In this document: in pieces, positions 36,136-44,542 of the stretch | Position numbering within the stretch: the first letter of the stretch is position 1 | How the letters are laid out: the number at the start of each line of letters is the position of its first letter | From: CAZSHB01 sp964606885 | Lineage (GTDB): Bacteria; Babelota; Babeliae; Babelales; CAIQNR01 | Assembly (NCBI GenBank): GCA_964606885.1 | Contig: CAZSHB010000005.1 | Span: 15,515 to 79,514 of the forward strand | Length of the DNA: 64,000 bases | Direction: 5' to 3' | Made by a program: the position numbers and the translations under genes | The notes under the pieces: generated by a model | Seen by the model: the letters and a program-made list of their open reading frames with translations, nothing else | What the model was told of the DNA's origin: nothing | The model's database searches: none

Positions 36136-37599
36136 TTAAGAACCGGACTGAATGCCTATCAACACAATTGGGGTAGTTGCTGATCCAAACCCACTAACTG
36201 TATAGTCTACTTGTTCATCAGGTGACTGGTTGTGATCTTGATAGGTCATTTGTGTACCGGGGACTGTTGCTAGAAGTGTAGTTAAGCGCTGAATCTGATA
36301 AGAAGAAACAGAAGCGTTTATTGGCGACCACCAGGACAGTTGGTTAAAGAATTCTCCGTAATTAGCAAATCTATTAAGAAGCGTTGTGCTCGTGCTCAGT
36401 GGTCCCAGAGATGTGCCACTATACACAGCAGAAAATCCATTCACAACGGGAGTATTATAACCATTTATCCACGTCATATAGATACTGCCACCACTTATAG
36501 GCATATACGTCACACATCCCAAACCCCCTGCTGACGCTCCTGTTGTAAGATAATTAGGAATTGATTGTTTGGGAACAATAATCGTTCCATCTCGAGCAAC
36601 TATGCAGTAATGATACTTCGCATCAATGCCCATCCACGTCAGAAAGTACGTACTATCTACAGGATTAAAAGCACCAGTAATAAACATACTCAATGAAGGA
36701 TCAATGGTACTAGTTGCAAATGGTGTTGCCGTTACTACCGGGGTACCAGTTGCATCATATATTACAAAATAACAACCACCATTAATGGTTGTCCATGCCA
36801 TAAGATACTGATTATTATTGTTATAAATATTGGGAACAGTGAGAGAGTAAACAGTATCTCCTAGATCCGGAGTGAAAGGAACAGTTACTAAACCTATCCC
36901 TGCATCAAAAGTTCCATTTGCATTATAGACTGCAAAAACAATGGTTTCTGATGAAGTTTGCCATGATATGAGATACTGATTTGCAGTACTATTATAACAA
37001 ATAGAAGAAGTATACGTATCTGAAGCTATGGTACTCCCTGGAATAACAGTAGTACTGCTTACTGTCCCATCGGCATTAAGAATGACAAAACAGACTTGTC
37101 CATCTCCATTATTAGAAGTAATACCATATTGATTAGTCGTACTATTATAGCAACAGACAGGTGCGCTAAACGGATTAGCCGTTAAAGTAAGCGCCACTGT
37201 TGGTCCAGATACTAGAGCGCCCGTTTGATCCACAATAAAAAAGTACATGCTATAATCTCCCTCAGCTCCTAAAAACATGATCAGAAACTGATTATTTTGT
37301 GTGTTATAACAAGATGAGATAGCTGAAGAAGCAATGCTAATTGCACCACCATACTCAAGCAAAAGAGTGGGCAATGCATACGGCGTTCCATTAGGGTTAA
37401 AAAGCGTAGAATATAATCCCTCAGGCGTAACCCATGCAGCAAGAATCTTGTTTGTTTGCGTGTTATAGGCAGTAGTTATTGATGACCAAAAACCACCTGT
37501 TGAACCACTATCAACGGCTAAAGTAGGATTCAACACTGCTTGTGCGCTAGCACCAGCTAACAACCATAAACATAGTACATACACACGAACAACATTCAT
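36136..37599 (-). CDS. Exported seven-repeat beta-propeller-like protein with C-terminal FN3-like module
   Basis: A signal peptide (MNVVRVYVLCLWLLAGASAQ) precedes seven repeats of about 50-60 residues, each with a core such as YNTQTNKILAAW, YNTQNNQFLIMF, YNSTTNQYGITS, YNSTANQYLISW, YNNNNQYLMAW, FNPVDSTYFLTW and SGGSIYMTW, followed by F-x-V-[YL]-[ND]-x-x-G-T. Seven units suggest a seven-bladed propeller. The last 80 residues (FNQLSWWSPINASVSSYQIQ, then YQDHN) form an FN3-like module shared with the glycine-rich protein at 38227-40728. AAGGAGAG precedes the ATG. It is the third gene of the surface operon, with likely adhesion or ligand binding at the cell surface. Confidence 0.72.
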   Translation of the reverse strand: MNVVRVYVLCLWLLAGASAQAVLNPTLAVDSGSTGGFWSSITTAYNTQTNKILAAWVTPEGLYSTLFNPNGTPYALPTLLLEYGGAISIASSAISSCYNTQNNQFLIMFLGAEGDYSMYFFIVDQTGALVSGPTVALTLTANPFSAPVCCYNSTTNQYGITSNNGDGQVCFVILNADGTVSSTTVIPGSTIASDTYTSSICYNSTANQYLISWQTSSETIVFAVYNANGTFDAGIGLVTVPFTPDLGDTVYSLTVPNIYNNNNQYLMAWTTINGGCYFVIYDATGTPVVTATPFATSTIDPSLSMFITGAFNPVDSTYFLTWMGIDAKYHYCIVARDGTIIVPKQSIPNYLTTGASAGGLGCVTYMPISGGSIYMTWINGYNTPVVNGFSAVYSGTSLGPLSTSTTLLNRFANYGEFFNQLSWWSPINASVSSYQIQRLTTLLATVPGTQMTYQDHNQSPDEQVDYTVSGFGSATTPIVLIGIQSGS

Positions 37600-37615
37600 A
37601 CTCTCTCCTTATTAA

Positions 37616-38209
37616 CTAGAACGCATACCCAACACTTGCACCAAATGCAAAACCGCCTATCTGTGTGCCGCCATTACTGTAGACGTTAAGCATTGTTGGA
37701 CGTATCGTTTTCTTTTCGTATGAATATTCTCCAAAAACACCCAACAGGAAATGTTCTTTGATGTGCATGTTAAAGCCCATATTCATAAAGAACCCAACAC
37801 CACCGCCATTAATAGTCGGGTCGATATACGGTGAATTATTGTGTTGATGGAAATAAAAGAAGCGTGGACCAAACGCAACAAAGTAATAATAACAATCCCA
37901 AAATTCAAAGATTGCTTTTAAACCAATATCAATTGGCACTGCAGTGAATGTTGTTGTTTCACCTGTATTTAATGCACTGCCCCATGCTTTTCGCACACCA
38001 AGACTGCCGTACACCGCAAGATATTTATACACCGGAACGGATCCACTGCCTTGCAGTTCAAATCCACCTTTGTGATAAATTGCATGCATCGGTGATGTAG
38101 CAAAAAAGAAGTAACTTGGTTTTAGTTCCAACCACGGTGTTAGATCCGATGCATGTTGCGTTAATGAGCACAACAGTACAGAAGAAAGTAAGGTAATTTT
38201 TTTATACAT
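37616..38209 (-). CDS. Small outer-membrane beta-barrel protein (surface operon)
   Basis: A signal peptide (MYKKITLLSSVLLCSLTQHA) is followed by about eight amphipathic strands, and the last strand ends FGASVGYAF, a BAM-type C-terminal Phe. It is a paralogue of the protein at 34474-35094. ATG 38209 was chosen because AAAGGATAGG precedes it; the frame also has an ATG at 38230 overlapping the stop of the glycine-rich gene (ATGA). It lies between two large exported proteins in one operon and could anchor or export them, which is inference. Confidence 0.72.
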   Translation of the reverse strand: MYKKITLLSSVLLCSLTQHASDLTPWLELKPSYFFFATSPMHAIYHKGGFELQGSGSVPVYKYLAVYGSLGVRKAWGSALNTGETTTFTAVPIDIGLKAIFEFWDCYYYFVAFGPRFFYFHQHNNSPYIDPTINGGGVGFFMNMGFNMHIKEHFLLGVFGEYSYEKKTIRPTMLNVYSNGGTQIGGFAFGASVGYAF

Positions 38210-38226
38210 ACACCTATCCTTTATAT

Positions 38227-40728
38227 TCATGGAACAGTAACTGTAGCTGATGTACTCATATTACCATTAGCATCACGTGCAATTAATGCATACAAGAACG
38301 ATACTCCAAAGGGACGATTATGATCTTGGTATAAAGAAGCAGTAGCAGGCAATGTTGCAATCTCTTGTCCATCTCGATACAACAAATACGCTGCTGTTTG
38401 TGATGATGGGCTAAGTGTCCATAACAACTGATTATACAATTCATACGCCAACCCAAAATTATTTTTCTTTTGCTGCCCTTGTAAGTTTGATGGTGGCTCT
38501 ATAAAACCAGCAAAATTCAATTCCACACGCGTAGGGCTTCCAAGTGGTAGATACGAAAGCGTATAATTGGGAGTTGCTCCCGTAAAAGTCACAGAATCAA
38601 ACGTGCCAGTAATACTAGAAGAAGTAAGAAGCGTATACGTACCTGCTGGAGTATCTGAATCAATAGCAAGTTCTAAAACACCTGCCAACGATGCAGCTCC
38701 TGTAACGTCAACTAAGGATGCACCACTTACATCAATCGTGCTATGCACAAGAGCACCTAATGCGCCTGGAGATGCTGCAAAAAGAGTTAAGCTACCAAGC
38801 GTAAGTGTTTCTCCCGTATCTGGAGATATCGTTCCAGAATTTACAGTAACAGCCCCTGTTAAAGTTCCACTGCCACTTAACGTACCTCGTTGTGTACCAG
38901 AAGCAAGATCTCTACAAACACGAATTTCTGCTGTATTAATCTCTCCATTTACTTTAAAGTTTGCATTATTAATCAAAACAGTACCCGTATAATCAGTTGT
39001 TCCATTATAAATAACAGTTCCATTTCCTCTGACAAATACATTTGTTCCTACTCCACCAAAACTAGTATCATCAACAAAGGCAACACCACTTCCCAGCGTC
39101 AAAATATCATTGACACCATCTGCTCTGAAATTAAGCCTAGAATTTGATCGCAAGAAAATACTATATCCCAATTCTGATCCATCAAAGCCATCCTCTGCTC
39201 CAGAAGCACCTGTACCACCAATTCCTTTTTGTACGGTAGTGTTTACGGTATTAAAAACAGTTGGAATACCAGAGAACGCTTGTATGGTAAACTCTAGACC
39301 AGTATCTACAAAAATAGCACCGCCTAGACCACTACCACCACCACCGCCTCCTCCACCAGAACCTGCGCCAACTGAATTTGCACCCGCTCCACCAGAACCG
39401 CCACCAAGATTACCTGTATCAGAACCGCCATCAGCAACACCTCCATCAGTTGGTCCACCACCGCCTCCTCCACCGCCGCTTGCAGAATTGCCACCAGTTG
39501 CAAATGTTGTACCAGATGAGACAACACCACCGCATCCTCCACCGCCCCCAACACCGCCTGATCCACCTTGCACAGAATACCCTGAATCATAAAAACCTAG
39601 ACCAGCGCCACCGCCTCCACCACCTGCGGAACCACCATTACCAGCCCTGCCATCAATATTAACCGTTGTACCATTAACAACGACCCCTCCACCACCGCCA
39701 CCGCCTCCATCACCGCCCCAACCTCCAGAAGGCGTTCCTCCACCTGGAGGCGTAGAACCTTCCGGTTGCTGACCAGTATACCCATTACTTCCACCACCAC
39801 CTCCACCAGATTGTGCAAGACCAGCACCACCACCTGCACCACCTGCTCTTATTCCTCCCGACAAACCTCCTCCACCAGAACCAGCTGTTAAGATAAGTCC
39901 ATACCCATTTCCATCAGACCCAGGATTATCATCATCTCCACCATGACCTAAATTTGTAGGTGTGCCTGCAGTAGCTCGTGATCCTAAACCGCCACCACCT
40001 CCGCCGCCGCCTCCAGCTGGATCTCCAAATGGAATAGTAACATTACCACCATTACCACCAAAGCCACCGCCACCTGCACCGCCAGTGCTCCCTGTTGTAG
40101 TAACCGAACCACCATTACCACCAAAGCCTCCTCCTCCGCCGCCGCCCTCATTACCCGTAGAGGCACCACCCATATAACTTCCTCCATTACCCCCAACAGC
40201 AGAACAATTGTTGATTGAAACGTTGATTAACGTGATTGTAGGATCTGAACCATTTAAAAAAGATTGCGGTGCATAGATAGCACCCCCTGCACCCATTCCA
40301 CCACCGCCGCCAGAAATACCATCTCCTCCTTCACCACCCTGTGCAGTAAAATTTTGAAAGATCATATTTTGAATGGTCACATTACCCATAGGAATAAAAA
40401 ATCCAGGATACGTATTTTGTCCGTCAATCGTAACAGTCGGGATAGAACCAGCATTACCAATAGTGATAGTTACAGGATGTGTTGAATTATTAATGATCGG
40501 CAAAATACCATTAAGTTGAATCGTCATAGGAAAATCAAAAACAATCGCATAATCATCAGCTGCACTATTATTTAACTGATCATTCATGGTATTTAAGCAA
40601 TACCGTAAATCACCCACGTCACCAACACCACCGGCATTATCATCTGAACTTAGTGAGACATGGAGCGTTGTTAAAGCATGCAAAGACGATGAGGCAAAAA
40701 GAAGCACTACATAGATATATTTAAACAT
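38227..40728 (-). CDS. Glycine-rich (PGRS-like) beta-helix surface protein with FN3-like C-terminus
   Basis: A signal peptide (MFKYIYVVLLFASSSLHA) precedes a parallel beta-helix-like start (VTITIGNAGSIPTVTIDGQN, GNVTIQNMIFQNF), then about 350 residues dominated by GG, GGGG and GGSGG runs. An autotransporter-type segment follows (GSGTLTGAVTVNSGTISPD), and the end is an FN3-like module (YNQLLWTLSPSSQTAAYLLY, then YQDHNRPFG). No C-terminal barrel of its own is seen, unlike classical autotransporters. The glycine stretch resembles Chlamydia Pmp or mycobacterial PE_PGRS style proteins only in composition. It is the first gene of the three-gene operon, probably a surface fibre or adhesin. Confidence 0.75.
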   Translation of the reverse strand: MFKYIYVVLLFASSSLHALTTLHVSLSSDDNAGGVGDVGDLRYCLNTMNDQLNNSAADDYAIVFDFPMTIQLNGILPIINNSTHPVTITIGNAGSIPTVTIDGQNTYPGFFIPMGNVTIQNMIFQNFTAQGGEGGDGISGGGGGMGAGGAIYAPQSFLNGSDPTITLINVSINNCSAVGGNGGSYMGGASTGNEGGGGGGGFGGNGGSVTTTGSTGGAGGGGFGGNGGNVTIPFGDPAGGGGGGGGGLGSRATAGTPTNLGHGGDDDNPGSDGNGYGLILTAGSGGGGLSGGIRAGGAGGGAGLAQSGGGGGGSNGYTGQQPEGSTPPGGGTPSGGWGGDGGGGGGGGVVVNGTTVNIDGRAGNGGSAGGGGGGAGLGFYDSGYSVQGGSGGVGGGGGCGGVVSSGTTFATGGNSASGGGGGGGGPTDGGVADGGSDTGNLGGGSGGAGANSVGAGSGGGGGGGGSGLGGAIFVDTGLEFTIQAFSGIPTVFNTVNTTVQKGIGGTGASGAEDGFDGSELGYSIFLRSNSRLNFRADGVNDILTLGSGVAFVDDTSFGGVGTNVFVRGNGTVIYNGTTDYTGTVLINNANFKVNGEINTAEIRVCRDLASGTQRGTLSGSGTLTGAVTVNSGTISPDTGETLTLGSLTLFAASPGALGALVHSTIDVSGASLVDVTGAASLAGVLELAIDSDTPAGTYTLLTSSSITGTFDSVTFTGATPNYTLSYLPLGSPTRVELNFAGFIEPPSNLQGQQKKNNFGLAYELYNQLLWTLSPSSQTAAYLLYRDGQEIATLPATASLYQDHNRPFGVSFLYALIARDANGNMSTSATVTVP

Positions 40729-40801
40729 AAGAAAACCTAAAACTATTTTTGAGCAGCACCTACTTACCTGGCAACAAGATAAGCTGTGCGCAATACATTA
40801 T

Positions 40802-41659
40802 TCAAGTCTTAAAGCTGGGTAGCTCTGAAAATAGATATTTCTGAAGAATAAAATAGGGCCTCATAGCAAACGCAATAGTTGCATAGCGCACGTTATCAGA
40901 TTGCATGACAACATGCGGCGTTGGATAGATAGAAAATTCCGCTAAAAGCGTTCCTGGGATAAGCAGCATAGAATGAGGAAACATTCTTGTAGGCACAGAA
41001 AAATCATCTACCGTAAATACAGATTTGTATGCAGAAAGCAACAGTGATTGATTATCAGTACTATCAAGCAACAAAGAAAACGCAGTGCCATCATAATGCG
41101 GTTTTATGGGAGTATATGTAGACAAATATTTTACCACTTTAAATAAAATGGGTACCTGCTCATACGCTGAAGAAAACATTGCTCCTCTGCCTAGCTCATC
41201 TGCCGCTTTTTGAAACACCTCTCCATAGGGTTGTTGTATTGCTCTACAACTTTCAAGAAAATTCACAAGCGCAGACAGCTGAATAAGCTCTGGATAACGA
41301 GCTTTTATAAAATCATGAAAATGAGTTGAATAATAAAAAGATATCTGACTTCTTGCCCGTATTTTTGATTCATCGTAAAAACCAAAAAAATCTGTTGCAT
41401 AATAGTTTTTATCTTGTGAGCGAATAAAACGTTCTTTTGCATTATTTACTTTTTGTGCCCACTTTGGGTTTGCTTGCAGAAATGTAATTAATACATCAAA
41501 GTGCTTATACAAAGCATCAAACGCTTCAGCTTCTTGCAGTCTATCAGCTATTTCTACATAACCAATCTGCGCAAACTGTTCTGCAAAAGACAACCCCCTA
41601 CACGGAGTAAAAGAACAGACAAAGGCGATGTAGAGCACTACAATTTTTTTAATCATCAT
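40802..41659 (-). CDS. Exported 2-oxoglutarate/Fe(II)-dependent oxygenase-like protein
   Basis: The C-terminal half shows the double-stranded beta-helix signature of isopenicillin-N-synthase-type oxygenases: H188-x-D190 in KPHYDGTAFSLLLDS, distal H249 in IYPTPHVV, and R258 nine residues later in NVRYATIAFAMRP. The H-to-H spacing of 61 and H-to-R of 9 fit the family; the usual R-x-S is R-Y-A. A conserved IPGTLL turn precedes the distal histidine. The N-terminus (MMIKKIVVLYIAFVCSFTPC) is a signal peptide, odd for a 2OG enzyme because iron and 2OG are mainly cytosolic. The start is either of the two ATGs; the ribosome site is weak. Substrate unknown. Confidence 0.62.
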   Translation of the reverse strand: MMIKKIVVLYIAFVCSFTPCRGLSFAEQFAQIGYVEIADRLQEAEAFDALYKHFDVLITFLQANPKWAQKVNNAKERFIRSQDKNYYATDFFGFYDESKIRARSQISFYYSTHFHDFIKARYPELIQLSALVNFLESCRAIQQPYGEVFQKAADELGRGAMFSSAYEQVPILFKVVKYLSTYTPIKPHYDGTAFSLLLDSTDNQSLLLSAYKSVFTVDDFSVPTRMFPHSMLLIPGTLLAEFSIYPTPHVVMQSDNVRYATIAFAMRPYFILQKYLFSELPSFKT

Positions 41660-41713
41660 GCAGTGCAGCGTAGAAAGTATTACCTGATCTTGTCAAAAAA
41701 TTAAGATACTTTA

Positions 41714-41833
41714 TTACTCACGGTCATCTGCAAAAAGATGGTGCAGGTACCGCTCAGGATCATCTAAAAATTGTTTAGTGATCTGATAATGGTCAGTATT
41801 TTTATACACAATTTTAGTTAAAGGCTGGTGTTC
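41714..41833 (-). pseudogene. Possible gene remnant, about 38 codons
   Basis: On the minus strand an open stretch reads like coding sequence (LTKIVYKNTDHYQITKQF and on to a stop at 41714-41716) but has a stop just upstream and only a GTG as an internal start. It may be the 3' end of a decayed gene or chance. The rest of 41660-41884 shows nothing. Confidence 0.25.
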
Positions 41834-41884
41834 TTAAGAATGCTGATTTCATAGTAGGCCGTTTTTATTTGCAAACCTTTATTT

Positions 41885-42487
41885 TTATTTGCTTAGATAA
41901 TTCTCAATAAAATTAACCGTATCTTCAGAACCACTTTCTTTCGCATCATCAAGCGCCGTATGTCCCATGTAATTCACAACAGTAACATCAACTCCTGCAT
42001 TGAGCAGGGCTTTAACTATAGCAATATTACCTTGAAGGACAGCTGCATGAAGCGCTGTACTCCCCATACAATTTATAGCATTCACATCAGCACCTGCTCG
42101 TAATAAAGCTTCAACTATTGAAACATGACCCTTAGCAACAGCACGCATAAGCGCTGTTGTACTGTCAGTATCTATTTTATTGACATGTGCACCCGCAGCT
42201 AACAAAGCATGTACCGTTTCAGTACACCCTGCCTCTGCTGCAGCCATAAGAGCAGTTTCAAAAATAGGCCAATCTGCAGCATTCACGTCAGTACCTGAAT
42301 GTAAAAGTTTTTTAAGAGCATGAGTATCACACGCTCTTGCAAGATCTAGGAAATGATTATAACGAACTTGTTCTGGTGTTTCTTGCATCTCTTCAATAAC
42401 AATTCCACCTTCTAATGTAACATTAGCCTGAGCTACAAAATCGATAAAAAGTACAAACACAAACAAACTTTTTTTGAACATATTCAT
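41885..42487 (-). CDS. Exported ankyrin-repeat protein
   Basis: After a signal peptide (MFKKSLFVFVLFIDFVAQAN) come about five ankyrin repeats: HFLDLARACDTHALKKLLHSG, ALMAAAEAGCTETVHALLAAG, ALMRAVAKGHVSIVEALLRAG, ALHAAVLQGNIAIVKALLNAG and a last partial unit (GHTALDDAKESG). These are protein-binding scaffolds. Ankyrin proteins with a signal peptide are common in intracellular bacteria and may act in the periplasm, at the surface or in the host. It is a separate transcription unit from the ankyrin cluster at 48-53 kb and has a different leader. Confidence 0.88.
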   Translation of the reverse strand: MNMFKKSLFVFVLFIDFVAQANVTLEGGIVIEEMQETPEQVRYNHFLDLARACDTHALKKLLHSGTDVNAADWPIFETALMAAAEAGCTETVHALLAAGAHVNKIDTDSTTALMRAVAKGHVSIVEALLRAGADVNAINCMGSTALHAAVLQGNIAIVKALLNAGVDVTVVNYMGHTALDDAKESGSEDTVNFIENYLSK

Positions 42488-42587
42488 AATTAAATCTCTC
42501 TAGATAATAATGCTAAAAACACACCATAAGTGTATCCCAAGAGGCATCTATTAACAATGATAGATGTATAATAAAACACTGTATTTT

Positions 42588-43130
42588 TTAATCTTTTTTA
42601 CGAACATATGTCTTTTCTATTATGCCTGCAAATAATAACCGTGACGATACTTCACACATGCCCTCAAACAAGTTTTTCGGCAGCGCTATGCCTCGCTGCA
42701 AAACAGTTGGGATTACGGTAATAATGCATTCATCAATAAGATCATATGCTTTAAATGAAGCTATAAGTTCAGCCCCACCAAGTAACCATACACGCTTGAT
42801 TGTAGGATTTTGATTAATAAGAGAAAGGTACTCTTCTATACTGGCTACAAACGTTACATCTGTACGATTTGTCTGCATTGGTTCCCGAGTAAACGTATAC
42901 ATATGCTTACCATTATACGGTAAATCGGAGACAATTCCCTCTTCAATAAAAGAAAGACACTGCAAGAAGGTACGGCTGCCTTGTGCAATAACATCAATAG
43001 ATGCAAGAAAATCTTCAAATCCCGAATGCCCACCTTCTGGTTCTTCTTGTGGAAGCCAATCAAGACCTCCTTGTTCATCTGCAATAAAACCATCTTGGCT
43101 TGCTGCTATATAAAGAATTGTATAAGCCAT
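42588..43130 (-). CDS. RibD C-terminal / dihydrofolate-reductase-like protein
   Basis: This NADPH-binding reductase fold has the YIAASQDGFIADEQGGLDWL start typical of the RibD_C/YyaP group, then the FLASIDVIAQGSRTFLQC segment and a dinucleotide loop RVWLLGGAELIASF, and ends with a strand-rich tail. At 180 residues it is a stand-alone reductase, not the fused RibD. No riboflavin or folate genes are near. The true substrate is unknown. It starts 12 bases after the end of the CPT-like gene, so the two are co-transcribed. Confidence 0.82.
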   Translation of the reverse strand: MAYTILYIAASQDGFIADEQGGLDWLPQEEPEGGHSGFEDFLASIDVIAQGSRTFLQCLSFIEEGIVSDLPYNGKHMYTFTREPMQTNRTDVTFVASIEEYLSLINQNPTIKRVWLLGGAELIASFKAYDLIDECIITVIPTVLQRGIALPKNLFEGMCEVSSRLLFAGIIEKTYVRKKD

Positions 43131-43142
43131 AAAATCCTTTGC

Positions 43143-43817
43143 TTAAAGTTTGAAAGCTGCTTTTATACTTTGAGCAATTTCAGTCGCAGTTTGTAGATGT
43201 GGAAACACTTGAAGATCATACACAATATCACCATACACATAATCATAATGGCTACGCGCATGCCCTACAGGAGAAGTACCACGCGCTTTTTCTCGCTCTT
43301 CTAATACTTCCAGAGGAATAGCAACTTTAACCCAATACGTTTTAGTATATTTCAATTTCTTTTGCAGATCTTCAATCCAAGCTTTTTTATACGCTATATA
43401 ATCTACAATAATATTACACCCCTGCTGTGCATATGCTGCAATAGCAGTATTCATAGCATATGCAACACGATCTCCATCAGGACCAACATACAAAGTAATT
43501 ATATTATGCCCTTGCGCATCTTTGGTTGATTCTACCCAACGAATAGCATTTTCTTTCTGCCAAAACCCAACCTTTTCTGTCGTAATATCTGGTAATGGTA
43601 CATTTGGAAATGGTGCATCAAAAAGTGTATCTATCCCTAATTTGATCCAAAGTTGTGGCATCATCAGTTGCTGAAACTCTTTTTGTATAGATGTTTTACC
43701 TGCTGCAGATGGACCATTAAGTACAATCACTGTTCCAGTATTAAGCTGATTGAACCACCATCTATAACCAACAGCTATAACCACCATAAACAGTAGGGAT
43801 GCTATAAAATACTTCAT
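43143..43817 (-). CDS. Membrane-anchored chloramphenicol-phosphotransferase-like P-loop kinase
   Basis: The protein has a Walker A VIVLNGPSAAGKTSIQ, then WIKLGIDTLFDA, a Walker-B-like NIIVDYIAY, and a late EEREKARGTSPVGHARSHYD segment, in the order found in CPT-family phosphotransferases. One N-terminal helix (MKYFIASLLFMVVIAVGYRW) anchors it. ATG 43817 was chosen for its AAAGGA at 7 bases; the TTG two codons earlier is too close. CPT of Streptomyces phosphorylates chloramphenicol, but many family members have unknown substrates and resistance is not implied here. Confidence 0.78.
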   Translation of the reverse strand: MKYFIASLLFMVVIAVGYRWWFNQLNTGTVIVLNGPSAAGKTSIQKEFQQLMMPQLWIKLGIDTLFDAPFPNVPLPDITTEKVGFWQKENAIRWVESTKDAQGHNIITLYVGPDGDRVAYAMNTAIAAYAQQGCNIIVDYIAYKKAWIEDLQKKLKYTKTYWVKVAIPLEVLEEREKARGTSPVGHARSHYDYVYGDIVYDLQVFPHLQTATEIAQSIKAAFKL

Positions 43818-43867
43818 ACACAATTCCTTTCAAATGACTTATCTTAAACATAAAAATTTAATAAAAT

Positions 43868-44110
43868 TTACCAAAGTCTCTTTTTTGCAAATGCTCTACC
43901 GGCACCTGATTTTAAATATTTTTCAAATGCTGTCGCTTTTAACTTCTCTTCAAAAGCAAGAACCATAACGACTTTCCACGGACGAGCATCTTTAGTATAG
44001 ATTGATCCACCAGAGTTATGAGTCTCAAGTCTTTCAGAAAGATTATCTGTATGACCGATATACGTGCGATCTGGAAAATTTATAGATTTAATGAGGTAAA
44101 CGTAATACAT
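43868..44110 (-). CDS. GIY-YIG nuclease family protein
   Basis: An 80-residue single-domain GIY-YIG protein of the YhbQ/UPF0213 type. YYVYLIKSINFPDRTYIG carries the GIY and YIG halves (YVY and YIG), followed by the NLSERLETHNSGG arginine/histidine region and FEKYLKSGAGRAFAKKRLW with the metal-binding glutamate. These small proteins are often near mobile or repeat DNA; here the repeat array and assembly gap begin immediately upstream of it. Exact substrate unknown. Confidence 0.88.
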   Translation of the reverse strand: MYYVYLIKSINFPDRTYIGHTDNLSERLETHNSGGSIYTKDARPWKVVMVLAFEEKLKATAFEKYLKSGAGRAFAKKRLW

Positions 44111-44131
44111 GCTACCTGCTTTTTATCAAGA

Positions 44132-44464
44132 TAGCTCCATCGGAGCGAAAATTCTTTAGCGACTTACCCGACTTCGCCAAGGCTTCGACGGGCAGCCTTC
44201 GCCGGTTCTATTAAAATTTTTGTTACTACCTTCAGTGCTGGGCGTCCCAGCCGTAGCTCCATCGGAGCGAAAATTCTTTAGCGACTTACCCGACTTCGCC
44301 AAGGCTTCNNNNNNNNNNNNNNNNNNNNNNNNNNNNNNNNNNNNNNNNNNNNNNNNNNNNNNNNNNNNNNNNNNNNNNNNNNNNNNNNNNNNNNNNNNNN
44401 NNNNNNNNTTTTTGTTACTACCTTCAGTGCTGGGCGTCCCAGCCGTAGCTCCATCGGAGCGAAG
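44132..44464. repeat. Direct repeat array with a period of about 122 bases, interrupted by an assembly gap
   Basis: Copy 1 spans 44132-44253. Copy 2 begins at 44254 and runs into the gap after 55 identical bases. After the gap, 44409-44464 repeats the unit end plus the start of a further copy. Each unit holds small inverted repeats, GCTCCATCGGAGC and GCTGGGCGTCCCAGC. No coding sequence is supported here. The repeat probably broke the assembly. Confidence 0.8.
44309..44408. other. Assembly gap (100 N)
   Basis: Exactly 100 N bases lie inside the repeat array; the round number suggests a gap of unknown true length. Confidence 0.99.
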
Positions 44465-44466
44465 GC

Positions 44467-44542
44467 TGGCGTCCCCAGGGAGATTCGAACTCCCGTTTTC
44501 GCCGTGAAAGGGCGGTGTCCTGGGCCTCTAGACGATGGGGAC
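44467..44542 (-). tRNA. tRNA-Glu (UUC)
   Basis: Read on the minus strand the gene starts GTCCCCA and ends TGGGGAC-G-CCA, so acceptor stem, discriminator G and an encoded CCA are all present. The anticodon loop CCTTTCACG gives UUC. The T-loop GTTCGAATC is intact. The total is 76 bases. Confidence 0.95.

Noticed and set aside
39110..39592. Plus-strand open frame with very long proline runs opposite the glycine-rich gene
   Set aside because: It is the antisense of glycine codons, has no ribosome site or signal, and the minus-strand protein has a signal peptide and domains.
43143..43817. Chloramphenicol resistance gene
   Set aside because: Only the general CPT-like fold is supported; the membrane anchor and divergence do not justify a resistance call.
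44132..44464. CRISPR array
   Set aside because: The period of about 122 bases is all repeat with no unique spacers, and no cas genes are near.
44220..44507. Open frames that translate through the N gap
   Set aside because: They consist of repeat sequence and unknown bases and overlap tRNA-Glu.
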